Below are positions 1 through 8,027 of a stretch of 64,000 nucleotides of DNA, piece by piece. The stretch's first letter is position 1; each line of letters starts with the position of its first letter. This DNA is from Bacillota bacterium. GTDB taxonomy: Bacteria > Bacillota > Clostridia > Acetivibrionales > Acetivibrionaceae. The stretch spans positions 23,956 to 87,955 of the forward strand of contig JAEZUI010000018.1 of NCBI GenBank assembly GCA_023421115.1, in the 5' to 3' direction. The translations under genes were made by a program, and so were the position numbers. The notes beneath the pieces were generated by a model, which was given only the letters and a program-made list of their open reading frames with translations, did not search any database and had not been told where the DNA came from.

Positions 1-1
1 G

Positions 2-280
2 ATTCAATCTCACTTTCTGATATGCTTTATTTCTCTTGTAATAACTCGACTTCTTCAACATAGATTGGAAAACAAATATTGCGTTACAAAAATAATTGAA
101 AGTCTTAGAAAAGTTTCTTGCTCGAACGTTAAAGAAAATCTATTTCTATTTGATTATCGAGATGAGGTAACTGATGCTATTGGAGAGGCTCTTGGAATTG
201 ATTTTACTAAGAAATTCATGAAATTGGGTGAAATTAAAAAAATTTTAGGAGAGGTAAAAAAAGGACAAATCACGCTATGA
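2..280 (+). CDS. DDE transposase, C-terminal end (partial, IS1634/IS4-like)
   Basis: The reading frame is open from the first bases of the window, so this is the 3' end of a longer gene that begins outside. The 92 visible residues start with a hydrophobic FLICFISLVITRLL stretch and end in FDYRDEV...GIDFTKKFMKLGEIKKIL. This is the C-terminal pattern I know from IS1634-type (IS4 superfamily) transposases of clostridia, where it follows the last catalytic glutamate. The family call is from memory. The catalytic residues are outside the window, so it cannot be judged whether the element is intact. A hairpin terminator follows 20 bp after the stop. Confidence 0.6.
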   Translation: MQSHFLICFISLVITRLLQHRLENKYCVTKIIESLRKVSCSNVKENLFLFDYRDEVTDAIGEALGIDFTKKFMKLGEIKKILGEVKKGQITL

Positions 281-299
281 ACATTTGCAAAAATTCAAA

Positions 300-340
300 A
301 GCCCAAACCATTTGTTCTCAAGATGGCATGGGCTCTTTTT
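300..340 (+). terminator. Rho-independent terminator after the transposase
   Basis: Arms at 300-311 and 323-334 pair with two internal mismatches and are followed by CTTTTT. The position just behind the transposase stop suggests it ends that transcript. It could also be part of the right end of the insertion element. Confidence 0.6.
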
Positions 341-592
341 ACAATATTTAGGTGTCAAACTCAGGATATAAAGTATCACACATTTGGAAAAAAATCAATA
401 ATTTTCGTAGTGTTTGATTGCGAATTAAAAAAGTTTATGTTATTGTGTGGTAATATCTCTCTAACCCTTATTTATTTAGACATTTCAAGACTTAGAATCT
501 CAAGAGCAGAACAAAAAAACAGGGTATCATTAGCATTTTATGTAAATCTGCTCATTGTAATACTAACTCCTTCAGAACAAAATACGAAGTTC
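341..592. other. Intergenic, no gene recognised
   Basis: AT-rich DNA between the transposase terminator and the stop of ruvB. An open frame at 323-607 starts inside the terminator hairpin and has no recognisable domain, so I do not call it. Confidence 0.5.
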
Positions 593-1585
593 CTATTCAT
601 ATCTTAAGCCAAAGTGGTCATATGCAAGTTTTGTTGCAACCCTTCCCCTTGGTGTTTTGTTAATAAAACCTAATTGGAGCAGATATGGCTCATATACATC
701 CTCTATGGTATTTGCCTCTTCCCCTGTGGTAGCAGCTAAAGTATCTAACCCCACAGGACCTCCTGCAAATTTATCAATTATACTAAAAAGAAGACTTCTA
801 TCTACACCATCTAAACCTATAGGATCAATTTCAAGGGCATCAAGGCTGATATTTGCAATATCCTTTGTTATCAAGCCTTCCCCTTTCACTTCGGCAAAAT
901 CCCTGACTCTTTTAAGTATCCTGTTTGCAATTCTAGGAGTCCCTCTAGATCGTCTTGCTATTTCTTCAGCCGCATCACTTTCTATTCCAATGTTTAATAT
1001 TCCCGCAGACCTTTCAACTATTAATTTCAATTCCTTTGGAGTATACATTTCAAGTTTGTTTATAACCCCAAACCGATCTCTTAAAGGCGATGTTAAAAGT
1101 CCTGCTCTAGTAGTTGCCCCTATCAGAGTAAACTTGGGCAAATCCAGTCTTATTGATCTTGCACTTGGTCCCTTTCCAATAATAATATCTAAGGCATAAT
1201 CTTCCATAGCAGGATACAGTATCTCTTCAACACTCCTGTTAAGCCTGTGTATTTCATCTATAAAAAGCACGTCATAATTTCCGAGATTGGTTAGTATTGC
1301 TGCAAGATCTCCAGGCTTTTCAATGGCAGGACCGGAGGTAACTCTTATATTTACACTCAATTCAGATGCTATTATACTGGCAAGGGTTGTCTTACCAAGA
1401 CCCGGTGGCCCATACAGCAATACATGGTCAAGCGCTTCGTTTCTCTTTTTGGCAGCTTCAATAAAAACTGTAAGATTCTCTTTAACTTTTTTCTGACCTA
1501 TATATTCATTTAATTTCCTTGGTCTGAGACTTAATTCGTCAACATCCTCTTCATTTGCCTTACAGCCAATAATTCTGTCTTCCAT
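593..1585 (-). CDS. ruvB: Holliday junction branch migration ATPase RuvB
   Basis: RuvB is the hexameric AAA+ motor that, with RuvA, drives branch migration of Holliday junctions in recombinational repair. The 330-residue length is normal. Walker A is GPPGLGKT at about residues 59-66 and Walker B is FIDEIH at about 107-112. The arginine-finger region GATTRAG...LRDRFG and a C-terminal winged helix ending in KTPRGRVAT follow. A GGAGGG site lies 7 bases before the ATG. It is the last gene of a minus-strand ruvC-ruvA-ruvB set, 59 bp after ruvA. Confidence 0.98.
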   Translation of the reverse strand: MEDRIIGCKANEEDVDELSLRPRKLNEYIGQKKVKENLTVFIEAAKKRNEALDHVLLYGPPGLGKTTLASIIASELSVNIRVTSGPAIEKPGDLAAILTNLGNYDVLFIDEIHRLNRSVEEILYPAMEDYALDIIIGKGPSARSIRLDLPKFTLIGATTRAGLLTSPLRDRFGVINKLEMYTPKELKLIVERSAGILNIGIESDAAEEIARRSRGTPRIANRILKRVRDFAEVKGEGLITKDIANISLDALEIDPIGLDGVDRSLLFSIIDKFAGGPVGLDTLAATTGEEANTIEDVYEPYLLQLGFINKTPRGRVATKLAYDHFGLRYE

Positions 1586-1644
1586 TCTGTTCCCTCCAAA
1601 ACATTAATAGAGCATGGTGCCTATACTAGTGCTGTTTAATATTA

Positions 1645-2253
1645 CTAATTTCTTGCAAGTGACTTAAGGGCATTTTTTATAATCAACTCTAAATCCATAT
1701 CCTCTGAATATACAGATGCTACAGCTTTGTTTGCCTCAGAAGCAGTATATCCTAATACAATCAATGCACTTATTGCCTCAGAAACTCTTGAATTATCTTC
1801 ACTAACATTTACAGACTCCTCTTTGTCAATGAAGGTACTTACCAGATCCGTCTTATTTATCTTATCCTTAAGCTCAAGAATTATCCTCTGGGCCACTTTG
1901 TTGCCCACACCTTGAGCTTTAGTAAGCGACTTATAATCATCAGTGATTACCGAAAGACCAAATTTAGAGGGTGACATTGACGAAATAACCGATATGGCAA
2001 CTTTAGGGCCTATACCCGAAACACCTAAAAGTAACTCAAACATTCCTAGTTCCTCTTGTGTCAAAAAGCCATATAGGTTCATAATATCTTCCCGTACATA
2101 AAGATGGGTATATATCTTTATTTCGCTTCCTATAGGCTCAATATTCTGAATTGTTGACAAGGATGTATAGATTTTATATCCTACACCTTTAGCTTCAACA
2201 ACTACATAATCGTTATGCTTGTACTCAAGAATTCCTCTTATATATGCAAACAA
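1645..2253 (-). CDS. ruvA: Holliday junction DNA helicase subunit RuvA
   Basis: RuvA binds the four-way junction as a tetramer and loads RuvB. The 202 residues show the N-terminal OB-fold (MFAYIRGILEYKHNDYVVVEAKG) and two helix-hairpin-helix motifs (GVSGIGPKVA and GVGNKVAQRI at about 110-130). A short acidic linker and a C-terminal domain III that contacts RuvB (EAISALIVLGYTASEA) follow. The start is a TTG codon, supported by GGAGGG 7 bases upstream and by the N-terminus matching the family exactly. It lies between ruvC and ruvB in one transcription unit. Confidence 0.97.
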   Translation of the reverse strand: MFAYIRGILEYKHNDYVVVEAKGVGYKIYTSLSTIQNIEPIGSEIKIYTHLYVREDIMNLYGFLTQEELGMFELLLGVSGIGPKVAISVISSMSPSKFGLSVITDDYKSLTKAQGVGNKVAQRIILELKDKINKTDLVSTFIDKEESVNVSEDNSRVSEAISALIVLGYTASEANKAVASVYSEDMDLELIIKNALKSLARN

Positions 2254-2290
2254 AATATTCCCTCCGTCTTTTAAATATTTATAATCAGCA

Positions 2291-2788
2291 CTATTCCTCA
2301 GTTTTAATCAGACGTGACATTCTGTGAGAATGCCCATGGCATATTGCAATTGCAAGTGCGTCTGCTACATCATCGGGTTTAGGTATTTTAGAAAGGTTTA
2401 ATATTATCTTTACCATTTGTTGTACTTGTCCCTTTTCAGCCCTTCCGTAACCTACCACTGACTGTTTTACTTGAAGAGGGGTGTATTCAAAAACATCCAC
2501 ACCACTCTCGGCTGCGGCTAGAACTGCCACTCCCCTGCCGTGACCAACAGTAAGAGCAGTTTTAATATTTTTATTGAAAAACAGTTCTTCTATGGCAATT
2601 GCATCAGGTTTATAACCACATATCAATTCTGTCAGTGAATCATGCAAGTGTAAAAGCCTCTTAGGTAGTTCCATTGTGCTAGCTGTAGTTATTGCTCCAT
2701 AATCTACAGGGCAAAACTTATTTCCTTCATATTGTACTATACCATAACCTGTTATTGCAAACCCAGGGTCAATACCTAGTATTATCAT
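2291..2788 (-). CDS. ruvC: Crossover junction endodeoxyribonuclease RuvC
   Basis: RuvC resolves Holliday junctions by paired nicking and works with RuvAB. I place the start at the ATG giving MIILGIDPG, because this is where family members begin and an AGGACG site precedes it. The frame stays open 27 codons further upstream, but that stretch has no family similarity. Acidic active-site residues are visible: Asp7 in GIDPG, a glutamate in AIEELFF and aspartates in DDVADALA near the end. It is the first gene of the ruv set, and its promoter region is shared with the divergent argG. Confidence 0.97.
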   Translation of the reverse strand: MIILGIDPGFAITGYGIVQYEGNKFCPVDYGAITTASTMELPKRLLHLHDSLTELICGYKPDAIAIEELFFNKNIKTALTVGHGRGVAVLAAAESGVDVFEYTPLQVKQSVVGYGRAEKGQVQQMVKIILNLSKIPKPDDVADALAIAICHGHSHRMSRLIKTEE

Positions 2789-2966
2789 TTGTTCACGTCC
2801 TGTTATAAAAATATTTTTGTTAGAAACTAACCTATGAATAATTATATGATTTGTTGCATATTTATACATCTTATTGTATAATATATTCCATTATATTATT
2901 TTAAAAAATATAATCATAATATAATCATATAATTAATTATTCTAACATATTTGAGGAGGTATTAAC

Positions 2967-4184
2967 ATGAGTCAAAAGGAAAAAGTAATCCTGGCATATT
3001 CAGGAGGATTGGACACATCAATAATTATACCCTGGCTAAAGGAAAACTATGACTATGAAGTTATTGCAATGGCTGCTGACGTAGGTCAAGGAGAAGAGCT
3101 TGATCCGTTAAACGAAAAGGCAATAAAAACAGGTGCAAGTAAAATATATATCGAGGATTTAAATGAAGTTTTTGTTAAGGACTTTATCTTCCCGACAATC
3201 AAGGCAGGTGCTGTATACGAAGGTAAGTATCTTTTAGGAACTTCCTTTGCAAGACCTATAATAGCAAAAAGAATGGTTGAAATTGCCGAAAAAGAAGGCG
3301 CAACTGCAATATGCCATGGTGCAACCGGTAAAGGTAATGACCAAGTTAGGTTTGAGCTTACAGTTAAAGCCCTAGCACCACATTTAAAGATAATTGCACC
3401 TTGGAGAATATGGGATATCAAGTCAAGGGAAGATGCAATAGAATATGCTGAAGCAAGAAACATTCCAATTCCTGTTTCAAAGAAAGACAACTACAGCATG
3501 GACAGAAATCTGTGGCACTTAAGCCATGAAGGCTCAGACCTTGAAGATCCTTGGAATGAACCTCAATATGACAAACTTCTAAAACTTATGGTTTCCCCTG
3601 AAAAAGCACCGGACAAACCTACATACGTAGAAATATACTTTGAAAAGGGTATACCTAAAAAAGTAAACGGCGTCGAGTACAGCCCTGTTGAATTGATCGC
3701 GGTATTAAACAAAATAGGCGGTGAAAATGGCGTAGGTATTGTAGACATGGTTGAAAATCGACTTGTTGGAATGAAATCAAGGGGTGTATATGAAACTCCA
3801 GGTGGTACTATTCTTTATGCTGCTCACAGGGAGCTAGAATTATTATGCCTTGACAGAGATACTCTTCACTATAAAGACCTGGTTTCACAAAGATTTGCAG
3901 AGTTGGTATACTTCGGACAGTGGTACACTCCTCTTCGTGAAGCAATATCTGCTTTTGTTGATGTTACACAGGAAAATGTAACAGGCACTGTTAGGATGAA
4001 ACTCTACAAAGGAAATTGTATGTCGGCTGGAGCAAAATCCGATTATTCACTTTACAGTGAAGAGCTTTCAACCTTTGGAAGAGATGAAGTTTACAATCAG
4101 AAAGACGCTGAAGGCTTTATCAATCTGTTTGGATTGCCAATGAAAGTCAGCGCGCTTATGAAAGAACAAAATAAAAACAAGTAA
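2967..4184 (+). CDS. argG: Argininosuccinate synthase
   Basis: ArgG joins citrulline and aspartate with ATP to give argininosuccinate, the penultimate step of arginine biosynthesis. The 405-residue protein opens with the PP-loop ATP site AYSGGLDTS at residues 10-18. It continues with the conserved GKGNDQVRFE, NYSMDRNLWHLSHEG and TVRMKLYKG segments. GAGGAGG lies 8 bases upstream of the ATG. The 178-bp divergent gap to ruvC is extremely AT-rich and must hold both promoters. I could not identify a convincing ArgR box by eye. argH follows 9 bp downstream. Confidence 0.98.
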   Translation: MSQKEKVILAYSGGLDTSIIIPWLKENYDYEVIAMAADVGQGEELDPLNEKAIKTGASKIYIEDLNEVFVKDFIFPTIKAGAVYEGKYLLGTSFARPIIAKRMVEIAEKEGATAICHGATGKGNDQVRFELTVKALAPHLKIIAPWRIWDIKSREDAIEYAEARNIPIPVSKKDNYSMDRNLWHLSHEGSDLEDPWNEPQYDKLLKLMVSPEKAPDKPTYVEIYFEKGIPKKVNGVEYSPVELIAVLNKIGGENGVGIVDMVENRLVGMKSRGVYETPGGTILYAAHRELELLCLDRDTLHYKDLVSQRFAELVYFGQWYTPLREAISAFVDVTQENVTGTVRMKLYKGNCMSAGAKSDYSLYSEELSTFGRDEVYNQKDAEGFINLFGLPMKVSALMKEQNKNK

Positions 4185-4193
4185 GGTGATAAA

Positions 4194-5573
4194 ATGAAGC
4201 TCTGGGGCGGTAGATTTGAAAAAAGCACCGACAAATCAGTTGATGATTTTAACTCCTCAATTAGATTTGACAGTCGCATGTATAAGCAGGATATACTTGG
4301 CAGTATTGCCCATGCGAAAATGCTTGGAAAATGCAATATAATTTCAGAACAAGACTCTGATCTAATTCAAGCTACTTTAAAAGAAATTTTAAAGGATATT
4401 GAAAATGGACAGGTTGAATTTGAAGTTGACGCAGAAGATATACACATGAATATAGAAAAAATCCTTATCACAAGGATTGGTGATGTAGGTAAAAGACTTC
4501 ATACCGGAAGAAGCCGTAATGATCAGGTTGCCCTTGATATAAGGATGTATCTTAAGGATGAGGTATGTGAAATAAAAAAAATGCTTGTTTCTCTGGAAAA
4601 TACATTAATTGATATTTCAGAGAAAAACTTAAGTGTTATACTACCCGGGTACACTCATTTACAAAGAGCACAACCCATTACTTTTGCTCATCATATGATG
4701 GCTTATTTCCAGATGTTTAAACGTGATCTAGGACGTCTTGATGACTGTTACAAAAGAATTAATGTGATGCCTTTGGGTTCCGGTGCCCTAGCATCAACTA
4801 CCTACCCTCTTGACAGAAATATGGTAGCCGATGAGCTTGGCTTTGACGAAATAACTGAAAACAGCCTTGACGGAGTCAGTGACAGGGATTTTGCCATAGA
4901 GTTGGCATCTTGCCTCTCAATAATTATGATGCACTTAAGTAGATTCAGCGAAGAGCTTATTATGTGGTCTTCACATGAATTCGGTTTCGTTGAGATGGAC
5001 GATGCTTACAGTACAGGTAGCAGTATAATGCCTCAAAAGAAAAATCCCGATGTAGCTGAGCTTGTAAGAGGCAAAACCGGTAGAGTTTACGGAAGCCTTA
5101 TCGGCCTTTTGACTGTTATGAAATCCCTTCCATTAGCTTACAACAAGGATATGCAGGAGGACAAGGAGTCGATATTTGATGCAATTGATACCGTTAAGCT
5201 TTGTTTACCTGTTTTCACCAGCATGATTGCAACAATGAAAATCAGAAAAGAAAACATGTATAAAGCGGCACAAGGTGGTTTTACCAATGCTACCGATATT
5301 GCAGACTATCTTGTAAAGAAAGGGATTCCCTTTAGAAATGCCCATGAGATAATAGGCAAAATGGTACTCTATTGCATAGGAAATAACAAGGCTATCAATG
5401 AACTCACAATGGAAGAATTTAAAGGTTTCTCCGATTTAATATCCGACGATGTCTATAGAGAAATAAGTCTTGAAACTTGTGTTTCCGGAAGAAATATTCC
5501 CGGTGGTCCTGCTAAAGAGAGAGTTTTAGCAGCCATACAAAGCGGCAGGGACTTTTTGAAATCCGAAAATTAA
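4194..5573 (+). CDS. argH: Argininosuccinate lyase
   Basis: ArgH splits argininosuccinate into arginine and fumarate. The 459 residues carry the fumarase/ASL superfamily features: KLWGGRF at the N-terminus, HTGRSRNDQ, GYTHLQRAQP, and the flexible signature loop GSSIMPQKKNPD at about residues 275-286 holding the catalytic serine. It starts 9 bp after argG behind an AAGGTGA site, so the two genes form an argGH operon. A strong terminator follows directly. Confidence 0.98.
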   Translation: MKLWGGRFEKSTDKSVDDFNSSIRFDSRMYKQDILGSIAHAKMLGKCNIISEQDSDLIQATLKEILKDIENGQVEFEVDAEDIHMNIEKILITRIGDVGKRLHTGRSRNDQVALDIRMYLKDEVCEIKKMLVSLENTLIDISEKNLSVILPGYTHLQRAQPITFAHHMMAYFQMFKRDLGRLDDCYKRINVMPLGSGALASTTYPLDRNMVADELGFDEITENSLDGVSDRDFAIELASCLSIIMMHLSRFSEELIMWSSHEFGFVEMDDAYSTGSSIMPQKKNPDVAELVRGKTGRVYGSLIGLLTVMKSLPLAYNKDMQEDKESIFDAIDTVKLCLPVFTSMIATMKIRKENMYKAAQGGFTNATDIADYLVKKGIPFRNAHEIIGKMVLYCIGNNKAINELTMEEFKGFSDLISDDVYREISLETCVSGRNIPGGPAKERVLAAIQSGRDFLKSEN

Positions 5574-5584
5574 TTATAGGGTAT

Positions 5585-5621
5585 AAAAAATAGCTATGGC
5601 AATCCACCATAGCTATTTTTT
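5585..5621 (+). terminator. Terminator of argGH
   Basis: Two 15-base arms (5585-5599 and 5607-5621) pair perfectly around a 7-base loop, with the right arm ending in TTTTTT. The left arm starts with six A residues, so it could also act on the minus strand. Confidence 0.9.
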
Positions 5622-5674
5622 ATACTGCAATTACTTTGGGTATATATTTTTCTTCACATTATTAAATACACCAA

Positions 5675-5842
5675 TTACTTTTGATTTATTGACAGCTTGA
5701 AACTTACATTTTCCTGTCTGAAATCCACATCAATGTCCGCAAAGCTAATTCCCTTTTTCCTAAGACTTTGAATTATTTCCCCTTTAATTTTTGCAACTAC
5801 ATCATTATATGTCGTGACCTTCTCCTTTTTTTTAAATAGCAT
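5675..5842 (-). CDS. Small conserved-looking hypothetical protein (55 aa)
   Basis: A 55-codon frame begins MLFKKKEKVTTYNDVV and ends KLSINQK. It has a basic N-terminus, an amphipathic helix (KIKGEIIQSLRKKG) and then an alternating hydrophobic pattern suggestive of a small alpha-beta fold. A GTGAGG site lies 9 bases before the ATG. It is the only good minus-strand frame in this gap. I do not recognise the family. It could be an isolated small cytoplasmic protein or a remnant. Confidence 0.5.
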   Translation of the reverse strand: MLFKKKEKVTTYNDVVAKIKGEIIQSLRKKGISFADIDVDFRQENVSFKLSINQK

Positions 5843-6046
5843 AATCCATTACCTCACTTAACTTTAATAAAGTATTTATATCACCCAAAGATATAATATA
5901 CCATTTCCCTTTTAATGTATAATATTTCCTTTAAAATTTAGAATAGGTATAAGGAAAGCCCCCTTACCGGAGGCTCAAATGAACTCTTTAATTTAATGTA
6001 TTTACGTTGAACAAGGTTTTTCCAAAGTGTTATTTTTGAAATAGCC

Positions 6047-6367
6047 TTATTGTTTGACTTTTTTGTCTAAAGCCCTTCCCAAACTGTACCAAGAGTCCCT
6101 AAGCTTAAATCTCATATTTTCATCTAGAGTTCTCTCTATTACATCATTTAGTTGCTTTCTCATCTGAATATACTCAACAAGTTCAAATTCCGAGCTTTCC
6201 AATAATTTATCCATGTTTGTAATCCACTCGTTAACATGATCAGCACCAACAAATTCTTGAGATACCTTCTTTTTCATATGAGAAATAACCAGCTTAACAG
6301 CTTTTCTTTTTACTTCTGCATCTGTTATTATCTTACTATTAGTTTTACTTGAATCACCTTTTTTCAT
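6047..6367 (-). CDS. Hypothetical protein, helical (106 aa)
   Basis: Family not recognised. The sequence is charged and lacks a signal peptide or membrane segment. It appears mainly alpha-helical with many Lys, Glu and Met residues and one tryptophan pair region (VNEWITNMDKLLE, RDSWYSLGRAL). A GGGAGTG site precedes the ATG at good spacing, and codon use resembles the neighbours, so it is probably a real gene. The stop codon lies inside a 20-bp sequence (6031-6050) that resembles one arm of the inverted repeat at 49177-49292. Confidence 0.6.
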   Translation of the reverse strand: MKKGDSSKTNSKIITDAEVKRKAVKLVISHMKKKVSQEFVGADHVNEWITNMDKLLESSEFELVEYIQMRKQLNDVIERTLDENMRFKLRDSWYSLGRALDKKVKQ

Positions 6368-6552
6368 TTCAACACTCCCTATAAATATATTGTTATTTAA
6401 ACAATGTACAAATAGAAATACACATTTATTATAATATAGTATAGTAATTTATGCAAATTTTAATATACATTATTTTTCATTTATTGAATGTTTTGTATTG
6501 TCGCAAGGAATTTAGCCCGCTTGATTCTCCTTTTACGTTCTTAGAAGCATAG

Positions 6553-6587
6553 TAAAAAGCACCAACTCCATCAGAAGTCAGTGCTTG
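6553..6587 (-). terminator. Terminator of the deacetylase gene
   Basis: Read on the minus strand, AAGCACTGAC pairs with GTTGGTGCTT (two G-U pairs) around a 10-base loop and is followed by a T run. It lies 47 bp beyond the stop at 6634. Confidence 0.75.
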
Positions 6588-6633
6588 TTAATGCCTTATT
6601 TATATAAATAACTATCCCTTTTATAAAGCATTA

Positions 6634-7764
6634 CTAATATACCACTAAACTTTTACCTTGAAGCTTTCCAGTATCTACATTTTCTTCTTTTGACTTTGGT
6701 ACTGTTACTGTATCGGCATTACCATCACTGATATACTGCCCTTCCCTTGTAAGGTTTTTAATCCACCATGCCAAGTCTGCATCAACAGGTTTAATCCCCG
6801 ATGCTCGAACTCTGTGAACCGATAGAGGATCAAAAGCTTTGCTTACAGGTGAAAAAGTGGGATCCCATCCTACTTCCATGATTGCAAGGTTTTCATATTT
6901 TACACCTTCGTATTCACCCTTTTGTACATATTGCTGTAAGTTCTTTGAAGGTGCTCCATAGGGCAGAGAGAAAGTATTCATTTTGTACTCGGGTATCAGT
7001 TCAAACATTGTTTTTTGGTTTAGACCAATTTCCTTTTGAACCTGATCCGAATCCTTTGCATTAGTGAGGTTTATATGAGTATAAGTGTGATTGCCAATTT
7101 CAAAACCCTTGTCCACAAGATATTTTAACTTCTCTTCTAAGGTACCTTCTCCTTGAAAAGTGCTATTCCCAAGGTTTACATAGAAGGTGCCCTCAACCCC
7201 AAAATCAGGATGTGTCTTGTTAAACTCCTCAATAATACCCACTGCTGAGTTTTTGTTAGCCACCAATTTTCCGTCCTCATTCACAAGATTAAACTGACCT
7301 GCAGTTCCGTCATCAAAAGTAAATATCATCGGTATGCAACCTGCCGTTACCGAGATGTTATTGTTCAGATAGTCTGTCATACTAGTGAGCCTGTAGCCTT
7401 GTTCATAGAGACTTGGCAGCAATTTCCTAAATTCATCAAAAGTAGTGGTATATGCTCCATCGTCATATTTTGAAGGTTCAAAGGACTGTACAAAATTGTG
7501 GAACATAACAACCATTATCTTACCTGACTCGTCCGGTTTGACTACTTGAAGGTCAATTGTAGGTGCAGGAGTAACTTCAACCTCTATAGGCGTTGGTGAC
7601 ACAGCTATATTTTCAGTTGTTGTTGCAGTTGGCTGGTTTGGCATAACGGAATCATTATCACTGCCTGCTTTTGGACTGTTTGAACAACCTGTTAATAGTA
7701 AAGAAAGTACCAACGCAGTCACAGCTAAGCTCCCTGAAATTTTTTCTTTAAATTTTGAAGTCAT
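6634..7764 (-). CDS. Polysaccharide deacetylase (NodB-domain) lipoprotein
   Basis: This is a predicted surface lipoprotein that removes N- or O-acetyl groups from a cell-wall or plant polysaccharide. The signal peptide ends in the lipobox LLTGC with Cys27. A Ser/Thr/Pro-rich linker (about 28-75) leads to a carbohydrate esterase 4-type domain. TFDDG at about 147-151 is the catalytic Asp and metal motif, and GNHTYTH at about 222-228 supplies the metal histidines. The start chosen is the ATG preceded by GGAG 11 bases upstream. An ATG five codons earlier overlaps that site. It is a single gene with its own terminator. The substrate cannot be told from sequence. Confidence 0.88.
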   Translation of the reverse strand: MTSKFKEKISGSLAVTALVLSLLLTGCSNSPKAGSDNDSVMPNQPTATTTENIAVSPTPIEVEVTPAPTIDLQVVKPDESGKIMVVMFHNFVQSFEPSKYDDGAYTTTFDEFRKLLPSLYEQGYRLTSMTDYLNNNISVTAGCIPMIFTFDDGTAGQFNLVNEDGKLVANKNSAVGIIEEFNKTHPDFGVEGTFYVNLGNSTFQGEGTLEEKLKYLVDKGFEIGNHTYTHINLTNAKDSDQVQKEIGLNQKTMFELIPEYKMNTFSLPYGAPSKNLQQYVQKGEYEGVKYENLAIMEVGWDPTFSPVSKAFDPLSVHRVRASGIKPVDADLAWWIKNLTREGQYISDGNADTVTVPKSKEENVDTGKLQGKSLVVY

Positions 7765-7942
7765 TAATAATCGCTCCATTCATTTGTGAGAATTGAAAAT
7801 ACTTTAGTTTTCCATAAGTTATTTTAAAAAATTCGTAAGAAAATATTTGAAAAACAAAACAGCTAAAAGTTTTATAACATCCTCATGAATTATTTATTAT
7901 TACTTAATATCATTATATAGATTTAAGAAGAAATTTCAAATG

Positions 7943-7997
7943 AAAAAACTACAAAAAACGTGCAAATTCATAAAAATTTGCAAATTCTTTGTAGTTT
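7943..7997 (-). terminator. Terminator of the LTA-synthase-like gene
   Basis: A two-part hairpin: the outer 10-bp arms are 7946-7955 and 7988-7997, and the inner 8-bp arms are 7961-7968 and 7975-7982. On the minus strand it ends in TTTTTT. It lies 30 bp after the stop at 8028. Confidence 0.75.
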
Positions 7998-8027
7998 AAG
8001 CCATTTTAAAAGAGTAACCTTTAGTAA

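Noticed and set aside
323..607. Plus-strand frame of 94 codons before ruvB
   Set aside because: It begins inside the transposase terminator, has no ribosome binding site and no domain, and overlaps the ruvB end.
2870..2966. ArgR operator in the ruvC-argG gap
   Set aside because: The gap is nearly all A and T, so weak matches to ARG boxes are expected by chance; no distinct palindrome stands out.
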